Shown here: positions 1 through 8,983 of the stretch, one piece after another
Position numbering within the stretch: the first letter of the stretch is position 1
Layout of the letters: every line of letters begins with the position of its first letter
Assembly: GCA_965657335.1 (NCBI GenBank)
Contig: CBFHOH010000006.1
Coordinates: forward strand, 1 to 64,000
Origin: UBA4582 sp965657335
Lineage (GTDB): Bacteria > Pseudomonadota > Gammaproteobacteria > Pseudomonadales > Azotimanducaceae
Length of the DNA stretch: 64,000 nucleotides
Direction: 5' to 3'
The notes under the pieces: generated by a model
Seen by the model: the letters and a program-made list of their open reading frames with translations, nothing else
The model's database searches: none
Told to the model about the DNA's origin: nothing
Program-made: the position numbers and the translations under genes

Positions 1-981
1 ACACTAGCCGGTCAAATTGATCAGGCATCGTGGGTAATGGGCGCTAACGTTACAACAGAGGCATTCGATCACGCGCAACCGATACCTGGCTATGATCATA
101 CCTATTCTGAGCACACTCAGGGTGTGTTTGCACAGTACACACGCGATTTGTCTTCCCTGTTTGTGCTGGAGACAGGCGTGCGAGTAGACAGTCATTCGGA
201 ATATGGTAATTTCTGGCTACCTCGTGTTTCACTATTGTTTCTGCCGGCGCCTGATATCACGTTGAGAATGGGTGGTGGCTATGGTTACAAAACGCCTAAC
301 CTTTTTGTACCTGAAGCAGACGAACGCCAGTACCAGGACATCGTCCCAATTGACCCAGACCGATATATTGCTGAAAAGTCACGAGGACTCAATTTTGATA
401 TCAATCATCGGGTCGAGTTCGCTGAAAGCTGGTCGCTCACGAGCAATCTGCTGTTGTTTTATACGGAAATCGACAACGCATTAAACGTAACTGAACAAGA
501 TTCTGGTCAATTTGTATTTACGCAGCAAAGCGGCGCGACAAAAGCCAGCGGCGCCGAGCTTAACCTGATTTTTGGTTTCGGCGAGATACGCTATTTTCTT
601 GGTTACACCTTTGTTGACGCTTCAGAAGAAATAGATACCGGCGACCAAGATCTTGCGTTAGTCTCGCAACATCGAGTCAACAACGTGTTGGTATGGGAGC
701 GAGAGGATAATTTTCGTGTAGGGCTTGAAGCCTACTATTTCAGCTCACAACGTCGCGCAGGGGATGTTAATGGCGATAGCTATTGGATTTATGGCGTGAT
801 GACAGAGAAGAAAATAGGGGAAACGGTGACAGCGTTTCTGAACTTTGAAAATTTCACAGATACTCGTCAAACCAGATTTGAGAATATTAATACGGGTACA
901 CTTCAGAATCCGCAGTTCAGAGATGTGTATGCGCCGCTTGATGGGTTTGTGATTAACGGTGGATTCCGAATCCAGTGGTGA
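1..981 (+). CDS. TonB-dependent receptor, C-terminal part (5' end outside window)
   Basis: The reading frame is open from the first base, so this is the 3' part of a longer gene. The roughly 326 visible residues are alternating aromatic/hydrophobic beta-strand segments separated by polar loops. They include an Arg/Gly-rich strand-turn of the kind seen before the receptor's last strands (KTPNLF near base 290) and a terminal strand ending in RIQW. A C-terminal aromatic residue is the usual signal for BAM-dependent insertion into the outer membrane. The family imports siderophores, vitamins or carbohydrates using TonB energy; plug and TonB box lie outside the window, so the ligand is unknown. 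It ends 46 bases before the GrdB-like selenoprotein gene on the same strand. Confidence 0.85.
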   Translation, partial: TLAGQIDQASWVMGANVTTEAFDHAQPIPGYDHTYSEHTQGVFAQYTRDLSSLFVLETGVRVDSHSEYGNFWLPRVSLLFLPAPDITLRMGGGYGYKTPNLFVPEADERQYQDIVPIDPDRYIAEKSRGLNFDINHRVEFAESWSLTSNLLLFYTEIDNALNVTEQDSGQFVFTQQSGATKASGAELNLIFGFGEIRYFLGYTFVDASEEIDTGDQDLALVSQHRVNNVLVWEREDNFRVGLEAYYFSSQRRAGDVNGDSYWIYGVMTEKKIGETVTAFLNFENFTDTRQTRFENINTGTLQNPQFRDVYAPLDGFVINGGFRIQW

Positions 982-1027
982 TGCGGAAACGCCAATGATG
1001 CAATGAAATACTTAGAGGAAAACGTTA

Positions 1028-2281
1028 GTGGTTCGCTTGTCAGATTTACATGAAGTAGAAGCCGAGCATATGCGGCAGCGGGCCTCAGCGATGCGACCGG
1101 TTGCGCCTGCAAGCTGGATTACACCAAAGCCGCTTGCTGAATCCAAAATCGCAATTATCTCAACAGCTGGACTGCATCGCAGAACAGATGATCCGTTCAA
1201 AATCGGTGCGATCGATTATCGTTTACTTCCCGGAGATATCGACTTTGCTGATGTGGTTGTTTCTCATGTTAGTACCAATTTTGATCGAAGTGCATTCCAG
1301 CAGGATCCGAATATTTGGTTTCCCCTTGATCGCCTGCATGAAATGGCGGCGGATGGAGAAATCGGCAGCGTTTCAAACTGGCACTATTCTTTTATGGGTG
1401 CACAACCTAACCATGAGGCGCTGGCAGCGACTGGCGAAGAAGTTGGCAGGTTGTTGGCTGTCGATGAAGTTGACGTCGCATTGATGGTGCCGGTGTGACC
1501 TATTTGTACGGGTGCCGTGGGCGCCCTCGCAAACTATATTGAACGCGCTGGGGTTGCCACTGCCTCGATTAGCCTCATCCGTGAACAAAGCGAAGTGGTG
1601 CGACCACCCCGGGCGCTGTGGGTGCCGTTTGCATTAGGGCGTCCCCTAGGTCTCGCTGGTGATGCTGGATTTCAGAAAGGCGTGCTGCGCGCAGCACTCA
1701 AAATGTTAGAGACGGCAACCGAACCAACAATCGAAAATTATCATAAAGAAGCGCCTTTCCAAGAAGAGGCAGAAGCATGGGTTTGCCCCGTAAGCTTTCC
1801 AGCTAAAAATGACGATACGATGACCGGCCAGTTGATTGCGGAGGTTGTCCGTCTTGCTCCCTGGTCTGCCGAAACCCGCACTGTTCGTGGTCGCACGCTG
1901 TTCGGTGTAACCGGGGCAGCGCCCGACCAGGTCGAAAGCGTTGCCCGGGCATTGGCAATTGTCGCCGAGACTGGTGATTTAACGCAGCCTCCTAATGTGG
2001 ACATCGATTGGCGCTTTGATATGCCACTGCTTATACGTCACCTTGCAGATGACTTAAAAACCTTTTACCACGAGGCTGTGGCCGCTCAACCAGGTCCGAG
2101 CGCACCTGATCACGATGCCTTCAATGCCTGGATCTTCGGTAGTACAGTGCTGGGGGACACGCTGCTTGAGATTGCAGCACATTTGACGAATGCAGGAGAT
2201 CCTTATTCGCTGTTGGTACGAGGACTGCTGATCCCTGAAGGGTATTTTGAGGGTGGCAGTGCGTTTCCGGCGGGTAAATAG
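1028..2281 (+). CDS. GrdB/PrdB-like reductase family selenoprotein (in-frame TGA = Sec157)
   Basis: The frame runs from a GTG start (RBS AGAGGA at 1014-1019) through a TGA at 1496-1498 to a stop at 2279-2281, giving 417 residues if the TGA is read as selenocysteine. Both halves belong to one family: the glycine/sarcosine/betaine/D-proline reductase selenoprotein-B superfamily as found in proteobacteria. Visible motifs are IISTAGLHRR near residue 43, FPLDRLHEMA, HYSFMGA, then VPV-U-PICTGAVGALA. Homologues carry Cys or Sec at this position followed by xxC, forming a redox UxxC. A 7-bp hairpin (1510-1526) starts 12 nt after the TGA and fits a bacterial SECIS. Classical GrdB works in amino-acid Stickland reduction; the aerobic proteobacterial relatives have no settled function. 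It lies downstream of a TonB receptor and convergent with a GPH-type symporter. A broken gene is the alternative, but the coding signal continues without a shift. Confidence 0.85.
1510..1526 (+). promoter_or_regulatory. putative bacterial SECIS element of the GrdB-like gene
   Basis: GGGTGCC (1510-1516) pairs over seven positions, including one G-T wobble, with GGCGCCC (1520-1526), leaving a loop GTG (1517-1519). The first loop base is G and lies 19 nt after the TGA, inside the 16-37 nt range known for SelB-recognised elements. It lies within the coding sequence. Confidence 0.7.
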
Positions 2282-2330
2282 AACGCACCTATCCAGAAAC
2301 CGACGAATGCGTTTTTCTTCACAGTAGTAT

Positions 2331-3761
2331 TTATTGTGACAGTTTTGTCGCGCGTGCCTGTAGCTGTTGCCGAATAGTTGCGTGATAAGCGCGATCAATT
2401 CTATACCCTGCATAGATACAAGCGGCGATGAGACCCCAAATCATCGCAAATGGACCATCAAGCACACCCAGTGCATAGATTTTATCGGGGTGAATCTGGC
2501 TCGCCTCGACGCCCTGTGGAAAGTCGATAATGTCGAGCGCGACGCCGGCGACAACGTGACCGATGCCGTTGGTGACCTTGGCAAAAAAAGTGCGCGCAGA
2601 GTAGAAAATGCCCTCCTGTCGACGGCCGGTGTTGACCTCATGGTCATCTGCTATGTCAGCAAGTGCTGACATGACGCTGATGTTAAGTATTGATCCACAT
2701 GCGGAAGCGATTGTGCCAAAAAAGACGACGAAGCTAACAAGTGTCCATGTTGTGTTTTCGGGCGCTAGATCAAAAAGTCTTAGTGTAACCGCGCTTGACC
2801 AGGCGACGCTGAGGCCGGCGGCAGACCATACGATCGCCCAGCGTTTTTCGATAAGCTGATGAACCCGAGCAGTCACAGTAAACCCAATCGCATAACCAAA
2901 CACGTTGCCCAGAATCAGCCAACCAATTTGCTGGTCGGTGAATTCCCAATAGAATGTTGACATGTATAGCCCGAGTGTTTCATGGGTACCGATTGTGATC
3001 GACAGGAAAAACAGGCCCAGCAATAGAAACAAGTAATTTCTATTCCGCATGGCGGAATACATTTCCTTGAGAAGCTGGCCAGTACTAAAAGGGGGTAGGT
3101 CTGCGGGGATCTTTTTCATTCTTGGGATTTGTGCGCGTGTGGCGTAAGCCGACCCCAGCATGCAGACGACAATAAGACTTGTGCAAAATATGACGACAGG
3201 GTGGTACGCCATTTGAGTCATACGGCCATTGTCAAAGCTAGGAAAGATAAGAAACCAGACCACAACGTGCATGACAATAACGCCGATATAGGTGAATACA
3301 TTGTTGTAACTCATGACGCGAGTGCGTTCGATATAGTCGTCCGAAAGCTCAGCACCCATCGCCAGATGAGGTACAGCAAAAAGAGTAGAGCAGATCCGCA
3401 TGAGGACGGTAAAAAATGCAAACCAGACAAAGAGCTGAAGACCAGTGAAGTCAGCCGGTGGATTAAATATGAAATAGATTGTAACGATTAATGGTAGCGG
3501 CGCAGCAAACATGAACGGGTGGCGGCGCCCGAACCTAGACCGCCAGCGATCCGAAATGGATCCGATGAGTGGGTCAGTGATCGCGTCAGAGATGATGCCT
3601 ATTGTTACCGCCGCGGCGGTCAGCGTGCCCGAGAGCCCCAGTATCTGATTATAGAAGAAGAATGTCAGCGCATTGAATATCCAATTAGTCGCAGCTTCCC
3701 CTGTCGCGCCAATGCCAAAGGCCAACTTGGTTGGGATTGCAAGGTTTGTTTGTACTGTCAT
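2331..3761 (-). CDS. MFS transporter, GPH (MelB-like) cation symporter family
   Basis: A 476-residue inner-membrane protein with about 12 hydrophobic segments. The N-terminal half has the GPH hallmarks: a helix with GATGEAATNW, then SDAITDPLIGSISDRWRSRFGRR, the conserved Asp/Arg-rich loop between helices 2 and 3, followed by HPFMFAA. This family co-transports sugars, glucuronides, or in marine bacteria diverse glycosides and organic acids, with Na+ or H+. I chose the ATG at 3761 over the GTG at 3773 because an AAGGTGA ribosome-binding site sits 9 bases before it. The gene is monocistronic, convergent with the selenoprotein gene. The substrate cannot be read from sequence. Confidence 0.85.
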   Translation of the reverse strand: MTVQTNLAIPTKLAFGIGATGEAATNWIFNALTFFFYNQILGLSGTLTAAAVTIGIISDAITDPLIGSISDRWRSRFGRRHPFMFAAPLPLIVTIYFIFNPPADFTGLQLFVWFAFFTVLMRICSTLFAVPHLAMGAELSDDYIERTRVMSYNNVFTYIGVIVMHVVVWFLIFPSFDNGRMTQMAYHPVVIFCTSLIVVCMLGSAYATRAQIPRMKKIPADLPPFSTGQLLKEMYSAMRNRNYLFLLLGLFFLSITIGTHETLGLYMSTFYWEFTDQQIGWLILGNVFGYAIGFTVTARVHQLIEKRWAIVWSAAGLSVAWSSAVTLRLFDLAPENTTWTLVSFVVFFGTIASACGSILNISVMSALADIADDHEVNTGRRQEGIFYSARTFFAKVTNGIGHVVAGVALDIIDFPQGVEASQIHPDKIYALGVLDGPFAMIWGLIAACIYAGYRIDRAYHATIRQQLQARATKLSQ

Positions 3762-3962
3762 GTCACTTTTCACCTTAGTTGGTTACCGCTTGATTCTATC
3801 TAATGCCGCGACTAAAAAAGTCATGATCTAAAGTACGCTTTCGATAGTTATATTCCAGAATGTGTTGCTGCAAAACGACTGAGTCGGGTTGTTACACAAG
3901 GCTGTTTTTCCTACGCGCAATTGTGGGATGTGAGTTTAATATGAATGCCGTCAGTTCATCGC

Positions 3963-5180
3963 TTAATCACGTGTCTTACTGACTGGACTACCGGCCTGAT
4001 AGACCTCAATCTTACTATGATTTTGCAATACGGTGATGTTCTGTAGGGGGTCCCCGTCGACGACGATGAAGTCTGCCACCGATCCTGACCTGAGTGTGCC
4101 TATGCTGCCTGCGGGGTCTAGCATGAGACCACCGTTTTTTGTGGCGCAAATGATTGCCTCCGCTGGCGACATGGAAAATAGGTCTACAAAATATTCCAGA
4201 TCTTTAGCGTAAGTGCCATGGGGCGCGATGCTGATACCATAGTCTCCGCCAACAACCAATCTGATGTCAGCGGCCCTGAGTTTCGCTACCGTGTTGATGG
4301 TGGCTTCAATTTCTGCCTCGTAACCCTGTGCTTGCACGGCTTTGCGACTAATGCCAAGGCTTTCACATTGCGCAAGGTATTGGACTTCCCAGGCAATCGC
4401 CGGGCCAATAAATATCCTGTCCCGATGTTTCGCGAGAAGCTCAACGGTCTCATCGTCCAGATAGTTTGCATGACCAATGAAGTCGACACCCGCGTTGACT
4501 GCCTGTTTAACGGCTGCTGCGCTGCGCGCGTGACAGGCGACTTTGAGGTTTCTTCTGTGGGCCTCATCGACTGCAGCAATTACCTCTTCGTCAGTGAAAG
4601 ACAACTCCCCAGGAGGATTTGTCGGGTTAATCGCTTCGCCGTCAATAAATATTTTAACAACATCAACACCCAGTCGTCGTTGTTCCCGCACAGCCTTGCG
4701 CACCGCCCAGGGACCATCAGCAATCTGTGATAGACCACCATCGAAATCGACGTTGCTAGCGGTGGCGCCAAGATCACGACCGGCTGCCATTAATCTTGGA
4801 CCAACAATCTTGCCTGCATTGATCGCATTTCTCAGTGCGACATCGATAGCGTACGTTGAACCGAAGCTAACAGCTGACGTAAATCCTGCCTCTAACATTA
4901 AACGTGCATTATTAACGGCGGTAATTGTGGCTTGCTCCACCGATGATTCGCCAATAGAAAACGGGCTCGAATCGTCGAATGAAAGGTGTGCGTGAGTCTC
5001 AGTCATGCCCGGCATCAGAAACTTGCCCCCAAGGTCAATCACATGCGCTGGTTTTTCTTGCAGTTTTTCGACATCGCCTGCGAAACGTACTGTCCCGCCT
5101 TCGATGAGAAGCGCGCCGCGGTGAATAACCTGTTCTGACTCGGCGGTAAATAATTTTGCATTAGTAAACAGTGTAGACAC
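3963..5180 (-). CDS. metal-dependent amidohydrolase (imidazolonepropionase-like)
   Basis: A 405-residue protein of the amidohydrolase superfamily with the composite beta-sandwich/TIM-barrel layout. An N-terminal sandwich segment (NAKLFTAESEQVIHRGALLIEGG) leads into ETHAHLSF, whose HxH binds the first metal. Then come VDVVKIFIDGE (candidate bridging Lys), KVACHARS and FIGHANYL (metal His residues) and VVGGDYG (catalytic Asp), and a C-terminal GSVADFIVVDGDPLQ return to the sandwich. Such enzymes hydrolyse cyclic amides, peptides or related C-N bonds. Start is GTG with AGGAG 9 bases upstream; that site overlaps the stop of the preceding ABM gene 14 bases away, so the two are co-translated. Substrate unknown. 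Confidence 0.88.
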   Translation of the reverse strand: MSTLFTNAKLFTAESEQVIHRGALLIEGGTVRFAGDVEKLQEKPAHVIDLGGKFLMPGMTETHAHLSFDDSSPFSIGESSVEQATITAVNNARLMLEAGFTSAVSFGSTYAIDVALRNAINAGKIVGPRLMAAGRDLGATASNVDFDGGLSQIADGPWAVRKAVREQRRLGVDVVKIFIDGEAINPTNPPGELSFTDEEVIAAVDEAHRRNLKVACHARSAAAVKQAVNAGVDFIGHANYLDDETVELLAKHRDRIFIGPAIAWEVQYLAQCESLGISRKAVQAQGYEAEIEATINTVAKLRAADIRLVVGGDYGISIAPHGTYAKDLEYFVDLFSMSPAEAIICATKNGGLMLDPAGSIGTLRSGSVADFIVVDGDPLQNITVLQNHSKIEVYQAGSPVSKTRD

Positions 5181-5194
5181 GTTAGCGATCTCCT

Positions 5195-5542
5195 CTAGTC
5201 CACAAAAAATGATGTTTTCATTTCACCGTTAGGGCCATAGACAGGTTCTCCCCGTTCAACGAGATATGCCTGATTGATGCTCTCAACTACCTTTGCGCCC
5301 ATGAGAAGTTCCACCATTTTTAAATAGTTTGGGTGTTTGAAATGGGCGGCAAGTGAGTCGCTGTCTTCCCATAGCTCGTAGACCTGTATGCGGTTTGGCA
5401 CTGACGGGTCTGGAGCGAAACAATAGTCTCGACAACCCGCTTCTTCCACTCTCGTGGCCATCTGTACATCTTTGGTAATGTTAACCGCGTGGTCACGATC
5501 GGCCTGACTTTCGAACTCGAGTGCAGCTACAACGATGATCAT
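5195..5542 (-). CDS. antibiotic-biosynthesis-monooxygenase (ABM) domain protein
   Basis: A 115-residue single-domain ABM protein (ferredoxin-like dimeric fold). Its features are an N-terminal strand MIIVVAALEF, the FAPDPSVPNRIQVYELWEDSDSLAAH segment in two pieces typical of quinol monooxygenases (YELWED is the family signature), then HFKHPNYLKM. Members oxidise quinols or aromatic rings without cofactors, or bind heme. A strong RBS (AAAGGAG) precedes the ATG. It is the middle gene of a three-gene operon (beta-propeller, ABM, amidohydrolase), suggesting a small pathway acting on one substrate. Confidence 0.85.
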   Translation of the reverse strand: MIIVVAALEFESQADRDHAVNITKDVQMATRVEEAGCRDYCFAPDPSVPNRIQVYELWEDSDSLAAHFKHPNYLKMVELLMGAKVVESINQAYLVERGEPVYGPNGEMKTSFFVD

Positions 5543-5565
5543 TATTTTCTCCTTTGATTAAAAAT

Positions 5566-6597
5566 TTAGACAAGCTCGGTGCGAGTCCATCGCCTGTAAG
5601 AAGGTCCTCCAGAACCGCGCTTCTCGCCGGCATGTTCGGGATATACCGAGGCGGTATACAGATCGCCGTGAGCGTCCATCGCCAGTTGGTGAATGTAGAT
5701 TGCGATATTTTCTACTCGTGATTTCACTTGGCCGGTATCTTCGTCGAGGATTGCAAGATTGCTCATCTTGTCGCTGGCGTAAATTTCGTTTCCGTAGGTT
5801 GCGAGGCTAAGCGGCATGATGTGTGTCCACTCATCGATGTACGCACCAGAGGCGTCAAGCCGCTGAATCCTGTGAACGCAGTCTTTGTCTGCCTTTGTCC
5901 TGTGGGTTTCTATTTGTCCTGGCACAGTCATATAGTCATGGAAGTTACCGCCGCACAAATCAGCGACAAGCAATCGACCTTTGGAGTCTTGCGTGAGCGC
6001 ATGCGGTGTATTGAATTGCGCCTGCCCGCGTCCCCACTCGCCAACGGATTTGATGTATTCGCCCTCCGGTGTGAACCAGACTAAACGTGAATTCCAGTAT
6101 CCATCTGCAACAACAATGTTGCCGTCCATCTGTACAATAACTGCGGTTGGCCCATTAAAGTGCGATTCGTCGCAGCCCCATTCACCGAAAGTGCCAAGGG
6201 TGAGCAGCAATTCACCATCCGGCGTGTACTTTTTTACGGTGTGTCCGTCGCGGTCAGTGGTCCAGAACATGCCGTCCTTTTCAATGTATAGCGTGTGGCC
6301 ACCAAGCGCAAAACCGCGCTCCCCAGAAGGTCCCCATATGCCCAGATACTCGCCTTCGCGATTGAACATGGATATGCTGCTTTTCCCCATTTTGTCGGCC
6401 ATCGCCAGAGGGTGGGTAGCCCAATGCTCGATATCGCGGGTGAATGCGTAAATAATGCCAGCTTCATCAACAGCAATGCCGGATCCCATTTCAAAATGCA
6501 TGTCAGCGGGATATTTCGGCCAACTAGATACCAGCTTGTAGCCCGATCGAGGATCATCGGTTTCCGTGTTGTTATCTACATCATGATCGGTACACAT
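5566..6597 (-). CDS. NHL-repeat six-bladed beta-propeller protein
   Basis: A 343-residue protein made of repeated blades of the NHL type: GSGIAVDEAGIIYAF, GHTLYIEKDGMFWTTDRDGHTVKKY, GPTAVIVQMDGNIVVADGYWNSRLV, TPHALTQDSKGRLLVADLCGG and a final DAHGDLYTASVY. The family includes peptidyl-alpha-hydroxyglycine amidating lyase-like enzymes and SMP-30-like hydrolases, but also pure binding proteins. No signal peptide is seen, so it is probably cytoplasmic. I prefer the ATG at 6597 (GGAG seven bases upstream) to a GTG at 6627. First gene of the operon with the ABM protein and amidohydrolase. Confidence 0.75.
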   Translation of the reverse strand: MCTDHDVDNNTETDDPRSGYKLVSSWPKYPADMHFEMGSGIAVDEAGIIYAFTRDIEHWATHPLAMADKMGKSSISMFNREGEYLGIWGPSGERGFALGGHTLYIEKDGMFWTTDRDGHTVKKYTPDGELLLTLGTFGEWGCDESHFNGPTAVIVQMDGNIVVADGYWNSRLVWFTPEGEYIKSVGEWGRGQAQFNTPHALTQDSKGRLLVADLCGGNFHDYMTVPGQIETHRTKADKDCVHRIQRLDASGAYIDEWTHIMPLSLATYGNEIYASDKMSNLAILDEDTGQVKSRVENIAIYIHQLAMDAHGDLYTASVYPEHAGEKRGSGGPSYRRWTRTELV

Positions 6598-6862
6598 ATC
6601 GAAACTCCGTCTTGGCTTGGATGTCACCGCAGAGGGTGGAATAACCCGCCCGGCACTTTCTCTTCAAAGCATAACACCACGGACGGTTCCCGCCTTCGTT
6701 TCTGTGTATCGGCCTTTGCTATGAGGTGCCAGCCTATTGCTACCTCGCCAGAACAGGCTTTTGCGATCAGCTTTAATAGGGTTTGCAAGCGCGTAAACCG
6801 GGATCGGTTGAGGTCGAAAATGGCAGCGAAATGTAAAGTTAGATACTCATAATGACAAGTAT

Positions 6863-6893
6863 GCTTTACTTATCGTGCGAATGTTAGTAAAGC
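6863..6893. promoter_or_regulatory. inverted repeat, candidate operator of the membrane/HTH pair
   Basis: GCTTTACTTA (6863-6872) and TTAGTAAAGC (6884-6893) form an imperfect inverted repeat (9 of 10 pairs) with an 11-base spacer, 27 bases before the preferred start codon at 6920. A further CTTTAC follows at 6897-6902. The position fits autoregulation by the downstream HTH protein; binding is inferred. Confidence 0.45.
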
Positions 6894-6919
6894 TCACTTT
6901 ACATAAGGAGCAAAAAATA

Positions 6920-7339
6920 ATGATGGATGAATCCAGAGATGATAGCTCGCAAGCAGAAAATAACAGGAAAGCAACAAATCTTCTGGGATGGTCGATTGCA
7001 TGGGTTGGAGTTACCGCGCTGCTGGCATTCGGGCCAAAGTATGTGTGGGACTATTCGACGCTGCCAACATTAGGTGCGGTGCTGCTTAATTTAGTCGTAG
7101 GTTTCACCATGGTGATGGCTTTGGTCCGTCATATCAGCGGATTGGATGAACTTGAGAGAAAAATATTCCTCGACGCTGCTGGTTTAACACTGGGTGTCAC
7201 GCTTGTTTGCGGTGCCTGTTACGAGCTGTTGGAAGATGTAAAGCTGATTTCTTACCAGCCGGAAATTTCTCACTTATTTTATCTAATGATCTTTTCTTTT
7301 GTCGTCTCTTCCATGGTTGGGAAGTGGAGGTACAGGTGA
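6920..7339 (+). CDS. four-helix integral membrane protein paired with an HTH regulator
   Basis: A 139-residue protein with a charged, Asn/Asp/Ser-rich N-terminus and about four transmembrane helices (around LLGWSIAWVGVTALLAF, TLGAVLLNLVVGFTMVMAL, AAGLTLGVTLVCGACYELL and HLFYLMIFSFVVSSMV). Helices 2 and 3 are separated by a charged segment, LDELERKI. I chose the ATG at 6920, which has TAAGGAG 9-10 bases upstream; an earlier ATG at 6875 lies inside the putative operator. It overlaps the next gene (TGA within GTGA), so the two are translationally coupled. Small membrane proteins coupled to a short Xre-like regulator are common, but the function of this one is not known. Confidence 0.75.
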   Translation: MMDESRDDSSQAENNRKATNLLGWSIAWVGVTALLAFGPKYVWDYSTLPTLGAVLLNLVVGFTMVMALVRHISGLDELERKIFLDAAGLTLGVTLVCGACYELLEDVKLISYQPEISHLFYLMIFSFVVSSMVGKWRYR

Positions 7340-7536
7340 AAAATCGACTCAAGGTTTTGCGGGCAGAACGTGATTGGACACAAGCTCAGTTGGCATTTGA
7401 GCTGGAAGTCTCTCGGCAAACTGTTAATGCGATAGAGAAAGGTAAATTTGATCCCAGTTTGCCACTTGCGTTTAAGGCTGCCCGACTTTTTGGTCTGGCC
7501 ATCGAGGAAATTTTCTTTGATGATGCGGCATTGTGA
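7336..7536 (+). CDS. small Xre/Cro-type HTH transcriptional regulator
   Basis: A 66-residue protein starting at a GTG that overlaps the stop of the membrane-protein gene. It is almost entirely one Cro/C1 helix-turn-helix: NRLKVLRAERDWTQAQLA, ELEVSRQTVNAIEKGKFDPS, LPLAFKAARLFGLAIEEIF. This YgzD-like group is typically 65-70 residues, binds DNA as a dimer and often represses its own operon together with a membrane partner. The inverted repeat at 6863-6893 is the obvious candidate site. The coding sequence is too short and too overlapped to be caught reliably by gene callers starting at ATG. Confidence 0.85.
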   Translation: MKNRLKVLRAERDWTQAQLAFELEVSRQTVNAIEKGKFDPSLPLAFKAARLFGLAIEEIFFDDAAL

Positions 7537-7621
7537 TTGCTAGCGGAGGATTGGTTGACTTGCAATTGAATAGAAGGTGGGGAAGCGCCATACTCAAAAT
7601 TTACCCAGCAAAGAGTCGCGA

Positions 7622-8854
7622 ATGAGAGTAAGTAAACAAATATCTAACGGGCGTATAGAGGGGTTTTGCCAGCCTGAGTTTAATAGTGTTGCAGAGCAAT
7701 TTATCAAAAACTTTGAAGGCGAAGAGGTTGGCGCCTCTATCTGCATGACAGTAGAGGGTGAAACTGTCGTCGATCTTTGGGGTGGATTAAAAGCTGGATC
7801 AGATGCTGCTGATTGGAATGAAGATACCGTCTCGGTTGTGTTTTCTTGCACGAAAGGTGCGACTGCCTTGTGTGCGCATCATCTGATTGATCAAGGGTTG
7901 TTGGATATACATGAGAGAGTAGGGCAATACTGGCCAGAGTTTGCCACTAACGGTAAAGAAGATGCGACGGTGGAGATGATGCTGAACCACAGCGTCGGTG
8001 TGCCTGCCTTGCGAGAACCGTTAAAAGTCGGTGGATACTGCGACTGGGACTATATGGTTGAAAGACTAGGCGCGGAAGCACCATTTTGGAAACCCGGCTC
8101 GCGTAATGGTTATCACATGATGACTTTTGGCTGGACGGTGGGTGAGCTGGTCCGTCGGGTCAGTGGTAAAAGTCTTGGCACCTATTTTAGAGAAAACATT
8201 GCGGAGCCGCTTGGGCTCGATTTTGCTATCGGTCTGCCGGAAGCGGAGCATCCTCGAGTCTCCAGAATGCTGCGATGGCGGCCAGAAAAAGGTCAGCAGC
8301 TCCCGCCCTTTACTCAGGCGCTATTACGCGACCGAAATTCTCTGCAGTATTTGGCTTTTATGAACTCGGGGAAACACAAAACAGATGCGACTGAGTCCTG
8401 GGTCGCCGAGCTAGGCGGCGGTGGAGGTATCACTAATGCCAGAGCCATGGCGGGTATGTATGCGCCGCTTGCCAATGGCGGCAAGCACAACGGTGTGCGC
8501 ATTGTTAACGAAGACCAGATTCAGCGAATGAGTGCTGTTTCAGCCGCAACGCTAGAAGATGCAACTTTGCTCATGCCGTCACGTTTTGGCTTGGGCTTTA
8601 TGCGCTCTATGGATAATCGGCATCGTTCAACGGGTGCGATGGAAACAATGATTCTTGGGCGTGAAGCTTTCGGCCATGCTGGCGCTGGCGGCAGTGTCGG
8701 GTTTGCAGACCCTTCAGTACGGTTGTCGCTCGGTTACTCAATGAACCAGATGGGGGCTGGCATTCTGTTAAATCAGCGCGGTCAATCGCTGGTGGACGCT
8801 GCGTACACCAGTCTTGGTTATCGTACCAATGAACCGGGCCATTGGGTGACGTAA
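7622..8854 (+). CDS. serine hydrolase, beta-lactamase/esterase (class C) family
   Basis: A 410-residue protein of the beta-lactamase/transpeptidase-like family (EstB/LACTB type esterases). The nucleophile motif SxxK is SCTK at residues 75-78 (VVFSCTKGA); preceding DLWGG and following HLIDQGLLDIHERVGQYWPEF are standard. MLNHSVGVPAL and a Tyr-containing NGYHMMTFGW give the second catalytic region; EAFGHAGAGGSVGFADP near the end replaces the KTG motif with HAG, as in esterases. No signal peptide, so an intracellular ester or amide hydrolase is more likely than a resistance enzyme. A GTG at 7577 is possible but the family N-terminus matches the ATG at 7622. Confidence 0.88.
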   Translation: MRVSKQISNGRIEGFCQPEFNSVAEQFIKNFEGEEVGASICMTVEGETVVDLWGGLKAGSDAADWNEDTVSVVFSCTKGATALCAHHLIDQGLLDIHERVGQYWPEFATNGKEDATVEMMLNHSVGVPALREPLKVGGYCDWDYMVERLGAEAPFWKPGSRNGYHMMTFGWTVGELVRRVSGKSLGTYFRENIAEPLGLDFAIGLPEAEHPRVSRMLRWRPEKGQQLPPFTQALLRDRNSLQYLAFMNSGKHKTDATESWVAELGGGGGITNARAMAGMYAPLANGGKHNGVRIVNEDQIQRMSAVSAATLEDATLLMPSRFGLGFMRSMDNRHRSTGAMETMILGREAFGHAGAGGSVGFADPSVRLSLGYSMNQMGAGILLNQRGQSLVDAAYTSLGYRTNEPGHWVT

Positions 8855-8983
8855 AACTGATTGAACAGGCGTTCTGAATGCCGGTGGGCGTGATGCCTGG
8901 TGGCTCATCACCTTGACCTCACTTTGTGTCCTGTGGCTTATTATCCACCTTCAAAAATTTAACGCGAAAAGGGAATTAAAACG

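Noticed and set aside
1496..1498. TGA as a nonsense mutation or as Trp recoding
   Set aside because: Other genes here end normally in TGA (981, 7339, 53932-53934), so TGA is not generally recoded. The site falls on a family redox residue and is followed by a hairpin, which fits Sec better than decay.
2608..3803. Plus-strand reading frames opposite the GPH transporter (for example 3129-3491)
   Set aside because: Antisense shadows of a clear 12-helix transporter; basic, low-complexity translations without RBS.
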